Shown here: positions 8,387 to 14,782 of the stretch, in pieces
Position numbering within the stretch: the first letter of the stretch is position 1
Layout: each line of letters begins with the position of its first letter
DNA from: an uncultured Acidimicrobiales bacterium
GTDB lineage: Bacteria; Actinomycetota; Acidimicrobiia; Acidimicrobiales; SZUA-35
Length of the DNA: 33,798 bases
NCBI GenBank assembly: GCA_938021675.1
Contig: CALIFY010000055.1
Coordinates: 1 to 33,798, forward strand
Reading direction: 5' to 3'
Notes under the pieces: generated by a model
The model's database searches: none
Told to the model about the DNA's origin: nothing
Seen by the model: the letters and a program-made list of their open reading frames with translations, nothing else
Translations under genes and position numbers: made by a program

Positions 8387-8407
8387 ACCATCTCGGTGAC
8401 CATCTCG
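8387..8407. repeat. direct repeat in divergent promoter: ACCATCTCG x2
   Basis: ACCATCTCG occurs at 8387-8395 and again at 8399-8407, a 12-nt period, just upstream of the minus-strand cytidylyltransferase start. It may be an operator for the transport operon. The function is inferred from position only. Confidence 0.5.
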
Positions 8408-8413
8408 TACAGA

Positions 8414-8451
8414 TGTATGAACTTTGATCGACTGTATGAACTTTGGTCGAC
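8414..8451. repeat. 19-bp tandem repeat, possible operator
   Basis: TGTATGAACTTTGATCGAC (8414-8432) is followed at once by TGTATGAACTTTGGTCGAC (8433-8451), with one mismatch. It sits between the divergent transport operon and serine hydrolase gene. Near-identical tandem copies at a fixed 19-bp period would suit two regulator dimers bound side by side. A recent short duplication is the alternative. Confidence 0.65.
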
Positions 8452-8573
8452 CGTCGTCGATCGAGTCGGTGCCGGTGCGCCAGAGGTCGCCCGATTCAGA
8501 TCCGGTTCATTTGGCGATGCGAGGTGCGGCCAGAGTAAGTTCTCTCAATGAGACGCAGCTACGGGGGAACACG

Positions 8574-9737
8574 ATGAAGGATCGGCTGGACGAGGTACTG
8601 GGCAGCGCTGTCGAACGTGGCGATGTTCCGGGCGTAGTGGCTGTTGCTTTCGACCGAGAAGGCATGACATACGAGGGTGGTTTTGGCGAACGGGTCCTCG
8701 GATCAGATGTTGTCATGACTCCCGACACGGTCGGGGCCATCTTTTCCATGACGAAGGCCGTGACCGGTGCGGCCGCGATGTTGGAGGTGGAGCGCGGCAA
8801 CCTCAGCCTCGATGCGCCAGCGGGGGAGGTCTGCCCCGAACTTGGTGCCGTGCAGGTCTTGGAAGGGTTTGCCGATGACGGGACGCCGTCGTTGCGTCCG
8901 CCCGCTACCCCGGTCACGCTCCGTCACCTCTTGACCCACACATCGGGCTTTGTGTACGAGATTTGGAACCCGGAGTACGCCGCATATCTCGAAGCGACCG
9001 GCACGCCGAGTGTGTTGAGCCTTGAAAAGGCTTCGCTTCGAGGGCCGATCATGTTCGACCCCGGGACCCGCTGGGAGTACGGCATCGGTATCGATTGGGC
9101 CGGCCAGATGGTGGAGGCGGTGTCGGGCGGTTCCCTCGGCCAGTACTTCTCCGAGAATCTCTTCGAGCCGATGGGGATGTCAGACACCGGGTTCGCTCCG
9201 ACAGAATCGATGCTCGGCCGAATGGCAGGCGCCCACGCCAGAATGCCAGACGGGACACTGGCCCCGATCGATCTGGCCACGCCCGAAAATCCGGAATTCG
9301 AGATGGGAGGTGGCGGTTTGCTCGGAACGATGGCCGACTATGCCCGTTTCTGCCGGATGGTGCTGAATGGCGGCGAACTCGACGGTACCCGAGTGATGTC
9401 TCAAGAGACGGTAGATGCCATGTGTGCAAACGCTATGGGGCCGTTGCGGGTCGCGCCGTTGATCTCCGGTATGCCCGCGTTCAGCAATGATGCCGAGTTG
9501 TTCGCTGGTGAGGAGAAATCATGGGGACTCACCTTCCAGATACACGAGGAGCCCGGCCACACCGGTCGGCCAGCCGGGACTTTGTCGTGGGCTGGGCTAG
9601 CGAATAGCTATTTCTGGATCGACCGAACCACCGGTATCGGCGGCGCGTACCTCACCCAGATCCTTCCCTTCGCAGATACCGGTTCTCTCCAGACGTACTA
9701 TAATTTTGAGAGCGGGGTGTACGACAGCGCAGCCTAA
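8574..9737 (+). CDS. beta-lactamase-fold serine hydrolase (EstB-like)
   Basis: This 387-aa member of the class C beta-lactamase/esterase family carries the nucleophile motif SMTK at 58-61, a catalytic Tyr region RWEYGIGID and a C-terminal SWAGLANSYFWID segment. That segment corresponds to the WGG-type third motif of EstB esterases rather than the KTG of true beta-lactamases. No signal peptide is seen, so it should be cytoplasmic. The likely activity is on esters or small amides; the substrate cannot be told. ATG 8574 was chosen because GGGGGAA precedes it at good spacing; the frame is open back to 8424 but that part lacks family features and overlaps the tandem repeat. Confidence 0.87.
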   Translation: MKDRLDEVLGSAVERGDVPGVVAVAFDREGMTYEGGFGERVLGSDVVMTPDTVGAIFSMTKAVTGAAAMLEVERGNLSLDAPAGEVCPELGAVQVLEGFADDGTPSLRPPATPVTLRHLLTHTSGFVYEIWNPEYAAYLEATGTPSVLSLEKASLRGPIMFDPGTRWEYGIGIDWAGQMVEAVSGGSLGQYFSENLFEPMGMSDTGFAPTESMLGRMAGAHARMPDGTLAPIDLATPENPEFEMGGGGLLGTMADYARFCRMVLNGGELDGTRVMSQETVDAMCANAMGPLRVAPLISGMPAFSNDAELFAGEEKSWGLTFQIHEEPGHTGRPAGTLSWAGLANSYFWIDRTTGIGGAYLTQILPFADTGSLQTYYNFESGVYDSAA

Positions 9738-9923
9738 GTTTCCGGCTTAATTCGGCATGTTTTGCCGCGCCCATGGGTTACGTGTGTCTAACGTCACGGT
9801 ACGGGTGATGACTCATTGCCAGTGAGGGGGGCTACTGTCAGTCGCTGCTCCAACGAGGGCATCGCTCGATGTTCGGGCGAGTGGTACATCCCGTACTGAT
9901 AGATACTGGGGAGTAGAAAAAAC

Positions 9924-10319
9924 ATGACTAAGCGACTTCTATGGCCATTGGCCGCCCTTTTTGCCGCGTCCCTTTTCGCCGCAGCCTGTGGTGAAAGCAC
10001 CGATGACACCGATACCGGCGTTGTCGATGAAGGCGTTGTTGATGAAGGCGTCGTCGATGAGGGCGTTGTTGATGAAGGCGTCGTCGATGAGGGCGTTGTC
10101 GATGAAGGCACCGATCCTGTCGATCCTCCTCCGCCACCAGCTGAGGACGGTGCCGATGACGGTGCCGACGTCGAAGATGACGTGATGGAAGAAGAAGAGA
10201 CTGAAGAAGGCGTCGAAGGCGAAGAAGACGACGTGATGGAAGAAGAAGAGACTGAAGAAGGCGCCGAAGGCGAAGAAGACGTGATGGAAGAGGAGTCCGA
10301 GGAGGACGCCGAGGGTTGA
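9924..10319 (+). CDS. repeat-containing acidic lipoprotein of unknown function
   Basis: The 131-aa product starts with a lipoprotein signal (lipobox FAAAC, Cys22). It is otherwise almost entirely low complexity: six perfect GVVDE pentapeptides (residues 32-61), a short Pro run, then an acidic repeat built on DVMEEEETEEG. No folded domain is apparent. The mature chain is extremely negative, so it could be an extended surface linker or cation-binding tail. GGGGAG lies ten bases before ATG 9924. Strong hairpins follow the stop, so it is probably transcribed alone. It could be a fast-evolving surface protein; I do not recognise a family. Confidence 0.7.
   Translation: MTKRLLWPLAALFAASLFAAACGESTDDTDTGVVDEGVVDEGVVDEGVVDEGVVDEGVVDEGTDPVDPPPPPAEDGADDGADVEDDVMEEEETEEGVEGEEDDVMEEEETEEGAEGEEDVMEEESEEDAEG
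10017..10106 (+). repeat. 15-bp coding tandem repeat, 6 copies (GVVDE)
   Basis: Six head-to-tail 15-nt units encode GVVDE. Synonymous changes (GTT/GTC, GAA/GAG) partly alternate, giving near-identical 30-nt double units. Because the period is a multiple of three, slippage would change copy number without breaking the frame. Confidence 0.9.
10179..10316 (+). repeat. acidic coding repeat, about 2.7 copies of 48-51 bp
   Basis: Units begin GACGTGATGGAAGA at 10179, 10230 and 10278 and encode DVMEEEETEEG followed by a short EGEE stretch. The third unit is shorter and diverged (EEESEEDAEG). Confidence 0.8.
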
Positions 10320-10327
10320 TCCCTCCG

Positions 10328-10358
10328 TCATCGTTTCGGTCACCGACCGAAACGATGA
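10328..10358 (+). terminator. perfect 14-bp hairpin after the lipoprotein gene
   Basis: TCATCGTTTCGGTC, loop ACC, then GACCGAAACGATGA begins 9 nt after the stop codon. There is no T-run, so it could act as a Rho-dependent stop or mRNA 3'-end stabiliser rather than a classic intrinsic terminator. Confidence 0.6.
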
Positions 10359-10379
10359 CACCATCAGAATATGCATAGC

Positions 10380-10418
10380 GCTCGGGTCGGACTTCTGTCC
10401 GGCCCGAGCCGCGTTTTG
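10380..10418 (+). terminator. intrinsic terminator, 13-bp stem with T-tract
   Basis: GCTCGGGTCGGAC (10380-10392), loop TTCT, and GTCCGGCCCGAGC (10397-10409) pair with one G-U. The sequence GCGTTTTGG follows, the best match to a Rho-independent terminator in this gap. Confidence 0.7.
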
Positions 10419-10443
10419 GCTCCTGTCTTGGTCTGAGGAGACG

Positions 10444-10476
10444 GGCGCCGCTGACGATCTGTTGTTGTACGGCGCC
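10444..10476. other. third and fourth hairpins in the 10320-10594 gap
   Basis: GGCGCCG (10444-10450) and CGGCGCC (10470-10476) pair perfectly across a 19-nt loop and are followed by TCTTT. A further hairpin, GCCCAGCC / GGCTGGGC with a 6-nt loop, lies at 10493-10514. The rest of the gap leads to the CBS gene promoter. Confidence 0.45.
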
Positions 10477-10541
10477 TCTTTCGGCCAGTGATGCCCAGCC
10501 GATACTGGCTGGGCGACTTCTACCCCCATGTCGTCGCTTGA

Positions 10542-10559
10542 TGTGAGACACTGTTCACA
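10542..10559. promoter_or_regulatory. TGTGA-N8-TCACA inverted repeat upstream of CBS gene
   Basis: A perfect TGTGA/TCACA pair lies about 36 nt before the CBS-protein start. It resembles a Crp/Fnr-family half-site pair, but the spacer is 8 rather than the usual 6. A Crp/Fnr-type regulator is encoded at 18457-19077. Weak evidence. Confidence 0.3.
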
Positions 10560-10594
10560 CCGAGGAGCTTGAGTAGCCGACGAAAGGAACGACG

Positions 10595-11026
10595 ATGCGG
10601 GTGGCCGACATACTCGATCGCAAAGGGACCAAAACCGTTACCGTGACCCGGACCGAGACGGTACGGCGCGTGGTTGACATACTCCGAGAAAACAGGTTTG
10701 GCGCCCTCGTCGTCAGCCCGGACGGCCAGCAGATACAAGGAATCGTCTCCGAGCGGGATGTGGTTCGCGCCCTCGGAGTTGAGGTCGATCTGCTCGATCG
10801 GCCGGTGTCGGAAATAATGACCGAAACGGTGGTGACCTGTGCCCCGGAAGATCGTATCGATCAGTTGATGACGATGATGACCGAGAACCGAATCCGACAC
10901 CTTCCGGTCGATATCGACGGCGTCCTCTCCGGCTTGGTCAGCATCGGCGACGTGGTCAAGTACCGGGTAACGGAGCTTGAGAACGAGACTCGACAGATGC
11001 AGGAGTACATCCACCACGGTCGTTGA
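10595..11026 (+). CDS. two-CBS-domain protein
   Basis: This 143-aa cytoplasmic protein consists of a tandem pair of CBS domains (about 8-60 and 72-130) with the typical phrases IVSERDVVRALG and LVSIGDVV. CBS pairs bind adenine nucleotides or NAD-type ligands and act as energy or ionic sensors; stand-alone two-CBS proteins of this size are common in actinobacteria and are often stress-linked. AAAGGAA lies nine bases before ATG 10595. It has its own promoter region and is followed by the kinase cluster about 65 nt downstream, though no partner is proven. Confidence 0.9.
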   Translation: MRVADILDRKGTKTVTVTRTETVRRVVDILRENRFGALVVSPDGQQIQGIVSERDVVRALGVEVDLLDRPVSEIMTETVVTCAPEDRIDQLMTMMTENRIRHLPVDIDGVLSGLVSIGDVVKYRVTELENETRQMQEYIHHGR

Positions 11027-11072
11027 CACAATCGGCACTCCCGATCGAGCGCGGCGATGGTCCACCCCTGGT

Positions 11073-11078
11073 TAGCCT
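11073..11078 (+). promoter_or_regulatory. candidate -10 box of the small-ORF/kinase/FHA unit
   Basis: TAGCCT lies 9 nt before GTG 11088 and 12 nt before ATG 11091, consistent with a leaderless or near-leaderless transcript. No clear -35 box is visible. Confidence 0.4.
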
Positions 11079-11090
11079 ATTGCCACCGTG

Positions 11091-11240
11091 ATGACCAACT
11101 ACGACCTCGACCTCTCGTCTCTTGATGTTCGTGAACCGCCAGGAGCAGCGGTGAGCGAGCGGGGTAACGTAGGGGCGTCGTCAGTCGAATGGGTGGGTTT
11201 GGTCGACCGGCTTGAGGTGGAAGGCGAGGAGGCGTCGTGA
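11091..11240 (+). CDS. 49-aa small protein coupled to the kinase
   Basis: The frame ATG 11091 to TGA 11240 encodes 49 residues beginning MTNYDLDLSSLDVREPP and ending DRLEVEGEEAS. It is acidic and has no membrane segment or cysteine. Its stop overlaps the kinase GTG as GTGA, the same junction used between the kinase and the FHA protein, and a -10-like TAGCCT sits just upstream. These points argue that it is translated. I recognise no family. A kinase-binding or substrate peptide is possible by position only; otherwise it may just be a translated leader that couples kinase expression. GTG 11088 would add one residue. Confidence 0.55.
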   Translation: MTNYDLDLSSLDVREPPGAAVSERGNVGASSVEWVGLVDRLEVEGEEAS

Positions 11241-12076
11241 GGCGTTCGATGACCAGGATCGCCGACTACGAGTTTCTGGAAGAACTGGGCGAAGGGAACT
11301 ACGGGGTATTTTGGCGGGCCCGCCCGCCAGCTCGGCTTGGATTGACCGCCCCGTACGTTGCGGTGAAGGTGCTTCACCACCGAAGCCATCAGCAAGGGTA
11401 CGACCGGATGGCAAACGAGCTTCGTGTCTACCACGCAGCGGCGTCACCCCACTTGGTCCAAATCTATGACGCCGGGCATGAAGATGGGACCATCTTCTAC
11501 GCTTCGGAGTTCTCCGAAACAGGCAGCCTGGCGCAGGCGGCAAACAGCCTTACCCGCTCGGTAAAGCTTCGCTGTATCGCTGATATCGCCAGAGGGGCCC
11601 ACGCACTACACGAGGTTGGACTGGCCCACCGCGATGTGAAGCTCAGCAACATGATGCTGTTCGACGGGACGGCCAAGTTGGGCGACCTCGGTTTGGCCCA
11701 GATCCTTAATCCGGGGCAGCAATCGACTGGGATGGGGTCGGTCGGTAGTCTTGCGCACCTCGCACCAGAGACGATTCGGGGCGAAAAAGCCGGCCGGGCC
11801 AGCGATGTTTTCGCCCTCGGTGTCTCGCTCCACAGCCTGCTGTGCGGAGCGTCGGTCTTTCCGGGACTCGATGGTCTCAGCCTCCGTGACGCCTTCGTAT
11901 TTATGCTGCAGCCGACCACGGTCATCCATCCGTCGCTGAGCGAATCCGAGGCCCGCCTCGTCGCTGCCTGTGTCGCCGTCGATTCCGCAGATCGGCCGTC
12001 GACGGCCGACGAATTTGCCCGCAAGGTCGAGCTTCTGGCGTCGGCCGTCGAATCGGTTGATGGACAAACGTCGTGA
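11237..12076 (+). CDS. cytoplasmic Hanks-type Ser/Thr protein kinase
   Basis: This 279-aa kinase consists of the catalytic domain alone. It has the glycine loop GEGNYG at 18-23, ATP-binding Lys44 (VAVKV), likely helix-C Glu61, catalytic loop HRDVKLSN at 131-138, DLG in place of DFG at 150-152 and LAPE at 175-178. All residues for catalysis are present. Unlike PknB-type kinases it has no membrane helix or PASTA domains. GTG 11237 is preceded by GAGGAGG and forms GTGA with the small ORF; ATG 11249 is an alternative. The end overlaps the FHA gene start, so kinase and FHA protein are probably made together and the FHA protein is a likely substrate or reader. Confidence 0.9.
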   Translation: MRRSMTRIADYEFLEELGEGNYGVFWRARPPARLGLTAPYVAVKVLHHRSHQQGYDRMANELRVYHAAASPHLVQIYDAGHEDGTIFYASEFSETGSLAQAANSLTRSVKLRCIADIARGAHALHEVGLAHRDVKLSNMMLFDGTAKLGDLGLAQILNPGQQSTGMGSVGSLAHLAPETIRGEKAGRASDVFALGVSLHSLLCGASVFPGLDGLSLRDAFVFMLQPTTVIHPSLSESEARLVAACVAVDSADRPSTADEFARKVELLASAVESVDGQTS

Positions 12077-13248
12077 CCTCGCCGCTCGATGAGGTGCGTT
12101 GTGCGGTGTTGCCGGGCGACGGCATCGTCGGCCGTTGGCCTGGTGGCCTCATCGTGGTCGTCGGTGGCCCCGTGCTTCTCGACCGTTTCTTCGACGGAAT
12201 CGATGCATCGGGGCTTGAACCGCTCGTCGAACGGGCGAGAACGATCGACTGGGCCGGGAAGGGCGGTGGGTATCTGGCAGTGATCGATCGTATGGACGGG
12301 CTTGCGGTCGAAGGTGGTGGGGATTGTGATCTGGTGCTCCGCGACCGGCGGCTGTCGGCGGCCGACGCGCCGGCGGCGGTGGCCGACCCGTCGCTCATCG
12401 AAGCGGTGCTCGACCGCAGGCGGACCGTTCCCACCGTCGGCTCAGACCTGCCCGTGGCCCTCGATGGTGCCCTCGGCCTCGAACGTGGGCTAGTCCCGGG
12501 AGCCGGTGTGCGTCTGATTTCGACGTGGCGGGCACCGTCGCTGCCAACCCCAGCGATCGCTGAGCCGCCATCGCCTCCGATCGCTCCGCCGACGAAAGCT
12601 CACGCCATCGTTACCGAGCAACCATCGCTTCCGGACGGAACGCAGATCGACGCCTCGGTCCGGTCGGCGCGGACGTTCGAGGTGTTTACCATTACCGAGC
12701 CGTTGGAGAACGAGCCGGCTCCGCTTCCGATGGTCTCGGAATCGTTTGGGCGGGCCACCGAGGAGCCGGCCGAGCTACGTCAACAGGTAGTGGTTCAGGG
12801 CATCATGTGCCCTAACGACCATTTCAACCACCCCCGGTCGCGGATTTGTGTCACCTGCGGCACGTCGACCGACGAGGCCTCGCTCGAGTTGGTTCGCGGA
12901 TTCCGCCCCATCCTCGGTTACTTGGTTCTCGACGACGGTACCTCCTATCAGTTGAACCAGAACTACATCATCGGGCGGCTAGCCATCGCCGACGAGGGTT
13001 TCGTGCCGATCTCACTCGACGACGACGGCATTTCTCGACGTCACGCTCGGATCGAACTGCACGGCTGGGACGTGGCCTTGATCGATGGTGACAGCATGAA
13101 CGGGACCCGGTACCAGACACCAGACTCCGAACTCTGGTCCGAGGCGACGGCAGGGCGACCGGTCGTACTCCAACCGGGTTCTCGGGTCGACCTCGGTGGT
13201 CGACGGACGTTCACCTTCGAAGCGGTGTATCGCATCGACGCTCAGTAA
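12073..13248 (+). CDS. FHA-domain protein with zinc ribbon
   Basis: This 391-aa protein has an N-terminal region of about 150 residues without a recognised domain, then a Pro-rich linker with ITEPLENEP near 210. Next is a zinc-ribbon-like motif (CPNDH...CVTCG; Cys246, Cys259, Cys262, possibly His250), followed by a C-terminal FHA domain at about 295-385. FHA hallmarks are IIGR, GISRRHARIEL and SMNGTRY, which read phosphothreonine. GTG 12073 overlaps the kinase stop as GTGA. Similar zinc-ribbon plus FHA proteins occur beside kinases in other actinobacteria, often in phosphorylation-controlled secretion or envelope clusters (recollection). The stop codon TAA lies inside the first unit of a 16-bp tandem repeat. 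Confidence 0.87.
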   Translation: MTSPLDEVRCAVLPGDGIVGRWPGGLIVVVGGPVLLDRFFDGIDASGLEPLVERARTIDWAGKGGGYLAVIDRMDGLAVEGGGDCDLVLRDRRLSAADAPAAVADPSLIEAVLDRRRTVPTVGSDLPVALDGALGLERGLVPGAGVRLISTWRAPSLPTPAIAEPPSPPIAPPTKAHAIVTEQPSLPDGTQIDASVRSARTFEVFTITEPLENEPAPLPMVSESFGRATEEPAELRQQVVVQGIMCPNDHFNHPRSRICVTCGTSTDEASLELVRGFRPILGYLVLDDGTSYQLNQNYIIGRLAIADEGFVPISLDDDGISRRHARIELHGWDVALIDGDSMNGTRYQTPDSELWSEATAGRPVVLQPGSRVDLGGRRTFTFEAVYRIDAQ

Positions 13249-13322
13249 CATCGGCCTTCAGTGACACCGGCGCTCAGTGACACCGACGCTCAGTAACATC
13301 GGCTTTCAGTAACGGAGCGCTT
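13243..13322. repeat. 16-bp tandem repeat, five units
   Basis: Units start at 13243, 13259, 13275, 13291 and 13307. Each begins CAGTAAC or CAGTGAC; units 1 and 4 differ at one base (CAGTAACATCGGCCTT / ...GGCTTT), as do units 2 and 3. The fifth is diverged. The first unit contains the last codon and stop of the FHA gene, and the array runs up to the -10 box of the PLP-enzyme gene. Confidence 0.85.
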
Positions 13323-13323
13323 G

Positions 13324-13329
13324 TATGAT
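13324..13329 (+). promoter_or_regulatory. -10 box TATGAT for a leaderless PLP-enzyme gene
   Basis: TATGAT is close to the TATAAT consensus and ends 6 nt before ATG 13336. This spacing puts the transcript start at or next to the start codon. No ribosome binding site is present, which agrees. Confidence 0.6.
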
Positions 13330-13335
13330 CCGCTG

Positions 13336-14532
13336 ATGGGTGACGCCACTGTCCCGATCGACGTCGATGCGGCACGCGCCGATACACCGTCGTGTCTCGA
13401 TCGCGCCTATTTCGAGAACTGCGGAGCGTCGTTGCCGCCCAATCAGGTAGTCGAATCGGTGATCGACTACCTGCTGTTGGAAGCTCGCGTCGGCGGATAC
13501 GCCGCTGCCCAGCAGCGCTCCGCCGATCTTGACCGGGTCTACGGTGCCGGGGCGAAGTTCTTGGGTTGCCAACCGGACGAGGTGGCGTTCACCACCAGTG
13601 CTTCGGATGCTTGGTGGCGGGCGTTCCTGTCGGTACCGCTGGTGGCCGGTGATCGGGTGCTCGTCGGGCGGACCGAATACAGCGCCAACGTCATCGGGCT
13701 GTTGCAGGCTGCTGATCGGGGCGTCGAGATCGAGATCGTGCCCGACGACGAGCACGGCCAGATCGATCTTGCCAGGCTTGAGGACCGCCTCGATGAGCGG
13801 GTCAAGCTCGTTTGTCTGACGACGGTCGCCATGTCCAATGGCCTGGTCAACCCGTCGGCCGACGTCGGGAAGCTGACCAAAGCGGTCGGCGCGGTGTACC
13901 TCGTCGATGCGTGCCAGGCCGCAGGCCAAATTTCGCTCGATGTGGACGAGATCGGGTGCGATTTCCTCACCCTGACCGGGCGCAAATTTGTGCGCGGCCC
14001 ACGGGGGACCGGGATGCTCTACGCCCGCCGTTCGGTGCTTGACGATCTGATCTCTCCGCCGTTTCTCGACGGACGATCCTCGGTATGGACCGAACCAGAG
14101 GCGTATAGTCTCGAACCCGGGGCCCGCAGATTTGAGATGTTTGAGGTCTCGTATGGGGCAAAGGTGGGGTTTGCTCGGGCTCTCGATTATGCCCTCGATT
14201 TGGGCCTCGATGCCATTGAGTACCGAGTGGTTGGATTAGCCGAACGGCTACGTTCCGGCCTTCGAGCCATCGATGGGATTCGGGTGCTCGACACCGGTCA
14301 GCGCCGCTGTGGCATCGTGACGTTTGACGTGGCCGGGTGCTCGGCAAACGAGGTGAAGGCGTACCTGGGCGAGCGATCGGTCGCCATCGGTGCGGTGACA
14401 CGGTCGATGTCTCAACTCGACCTTGGCGGTCGATCGCTGAGCGAGGTTGTTCGGGCCGGGGTGCACTACTTCAACACCGAAGATGAGGTCGATCGTTTAG
14501 TGGCCGAGATGGAGACGCTTCGCCGGACGTGA
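13336..14532 (+). CDS. class V aminotransferase-fold PLP enzyme
   Basis: This 398-aa enzyme belongs to the cysteine desulfurase/selenocysteine lyase superfamily. The PLP-binding lysine is Lys217 in TGRKFVRGPRGTG, and the cofactor-ring Asp is Asp191 in LVDACQAAGQ. The C-terminal part (GAVTRSMSQLDLGGRS) lacks the mobile catalytic-cysteine loop of true desulfurases, so a lyase or aminotransferase role, perhaps like hercynylcysteine sulfoxide lyase EgtE, is more likely. No ergothioneine genes are in the window, so this stays open. ATG 13336 fits the leaderless promoter; a TTG at 13321 in the same frame overlaps that promoter. Confidence 0.85.
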   Translation: MGDATVPIDVDAARADTPSCLDRAYFENCGASLPPNQVVESVIDYLLLEARVGGYAAAQQRSADLDRVYGAGAKFLGCQPDEVAFTTSASDAWWRAFLSVPLVAGDRVLVGRTEYSANVIGLLQAADRGVEIEIVPDDEHGQIDLARLEDRLDERVKLVCLTTVAMSNGLVNPSADVGKLTKAVGAVYLVDACQAAGQISLDVDEIGCDFLTLTGRKFVRGPRGTGMLYARRSVLDDLISPPFLDGRSSVWTEPEAYSLEPGARRFEMFEVSYGAKVGFARALDYALDLGLDAIEYRVVGLAERLRSGLRAIDGIRVLDTGQRRCGIVTFDVAGCSANEVKAYLGERSVAIGAVTRSMSQLDLGGRSLSEVVRAGVHYFNTEDEVDRLVAEMETLRRT

Positions 14533-14591
14533 CGCGGTACAACCGTGACCGGCGTCGACTCCCACGCTGGTTGTGACGATCGTTTTTGACG

Positions 14592-14645
14592 GTGTTTCTT
14601 GCGATCAGCATCGGTGCTGTCACGCCACCGAGCGAGCGGCGGTAA
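14592..14645 (+). CDS. possible ilvA leader peptide (17 aa)
   Basis: GTG 14592 to TAA 14645 would encode MFLAISIGAVTPPSERR. Two Ile ATC codons (14604 and 14610) flank a Ser codon; the first lies inside RNA arm 1 (14601-14607) of the ilvA leader and the second just after it. A ribosome stalled there for lack of charged tRNA-Ile would cover arm 1 and free arm 2 to pair with arm 3. There is no clear ribosome binding site, and two Ile codons are few for a leader peptide, so this is a hypothesis. Confidence 0.3.
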   Translation: MFLAISIGAVTPPSERR

Positions 14646-14782
14646 GCTGTTGATCGCTTCCGCCGGGGCGTATCCGCCTCTTCTGGAGCTGCGGCCAAGC
14701 GATCAGGGAACCCTGCCGCTGGCGTCGGCGGGGCAGGTGATGCCGCGCCGGAGGATGGACCCCACCGACCGAGGACTCTGCC
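14599..14782 (+). promoter_or_regulatory. structured ilvA leader with mutually exclusive stems
   Basis: Arm 2, TGATCGCTT (14651-14659), can pair with arm 1, GCGATCA (14601-14607), or with arm 3, AAGCGATCA (14697-14705), but not both. The arm 2:3 stem is longer: 9 bp, then CCGC/GCGG and an inner GGCG-TATC-CGCC hairpin at 14667-14678. A third element, CCTGCC...GGCAGG, lies at 14712-14737. GAGGA at 14771-14775 is the ilvA ribosome binding site. No T-run follows the last hairpin, so control could be translational. No known riboswitch class was recognised. Confidence 0.45.

Noticed and set aside
6364-8403. 679-aa open frame covering the binding protein and cytidylyltransferase region
   Set aside because: Residues before the ATG at 7665 are Arg/Gly-rich and antisense-like; the lipoprotein signal and ATGA junction fix the start at 7665.
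8574-9737. true beta-lactamase (resistance gene)
   Set aside because: The third motif is a WAG-type segment rather than KTG and there is no signal peptide, so an esterase-like role is more likely.
9928-10551. Arg/His-rich minus-strand frames opposite the acidic lipoprotein
   Set aside because: Their repeats simply mirror the GVVDE and acidic repeats; no start signal or domain.
14731-14748. T-box-like GGTGATGCCGCG before ilvA
   Set aside because: Lacks the UGGN bulge that contacts tRNA and a recognisable specifier stem; alternative-stem attenuation explains the leader better.
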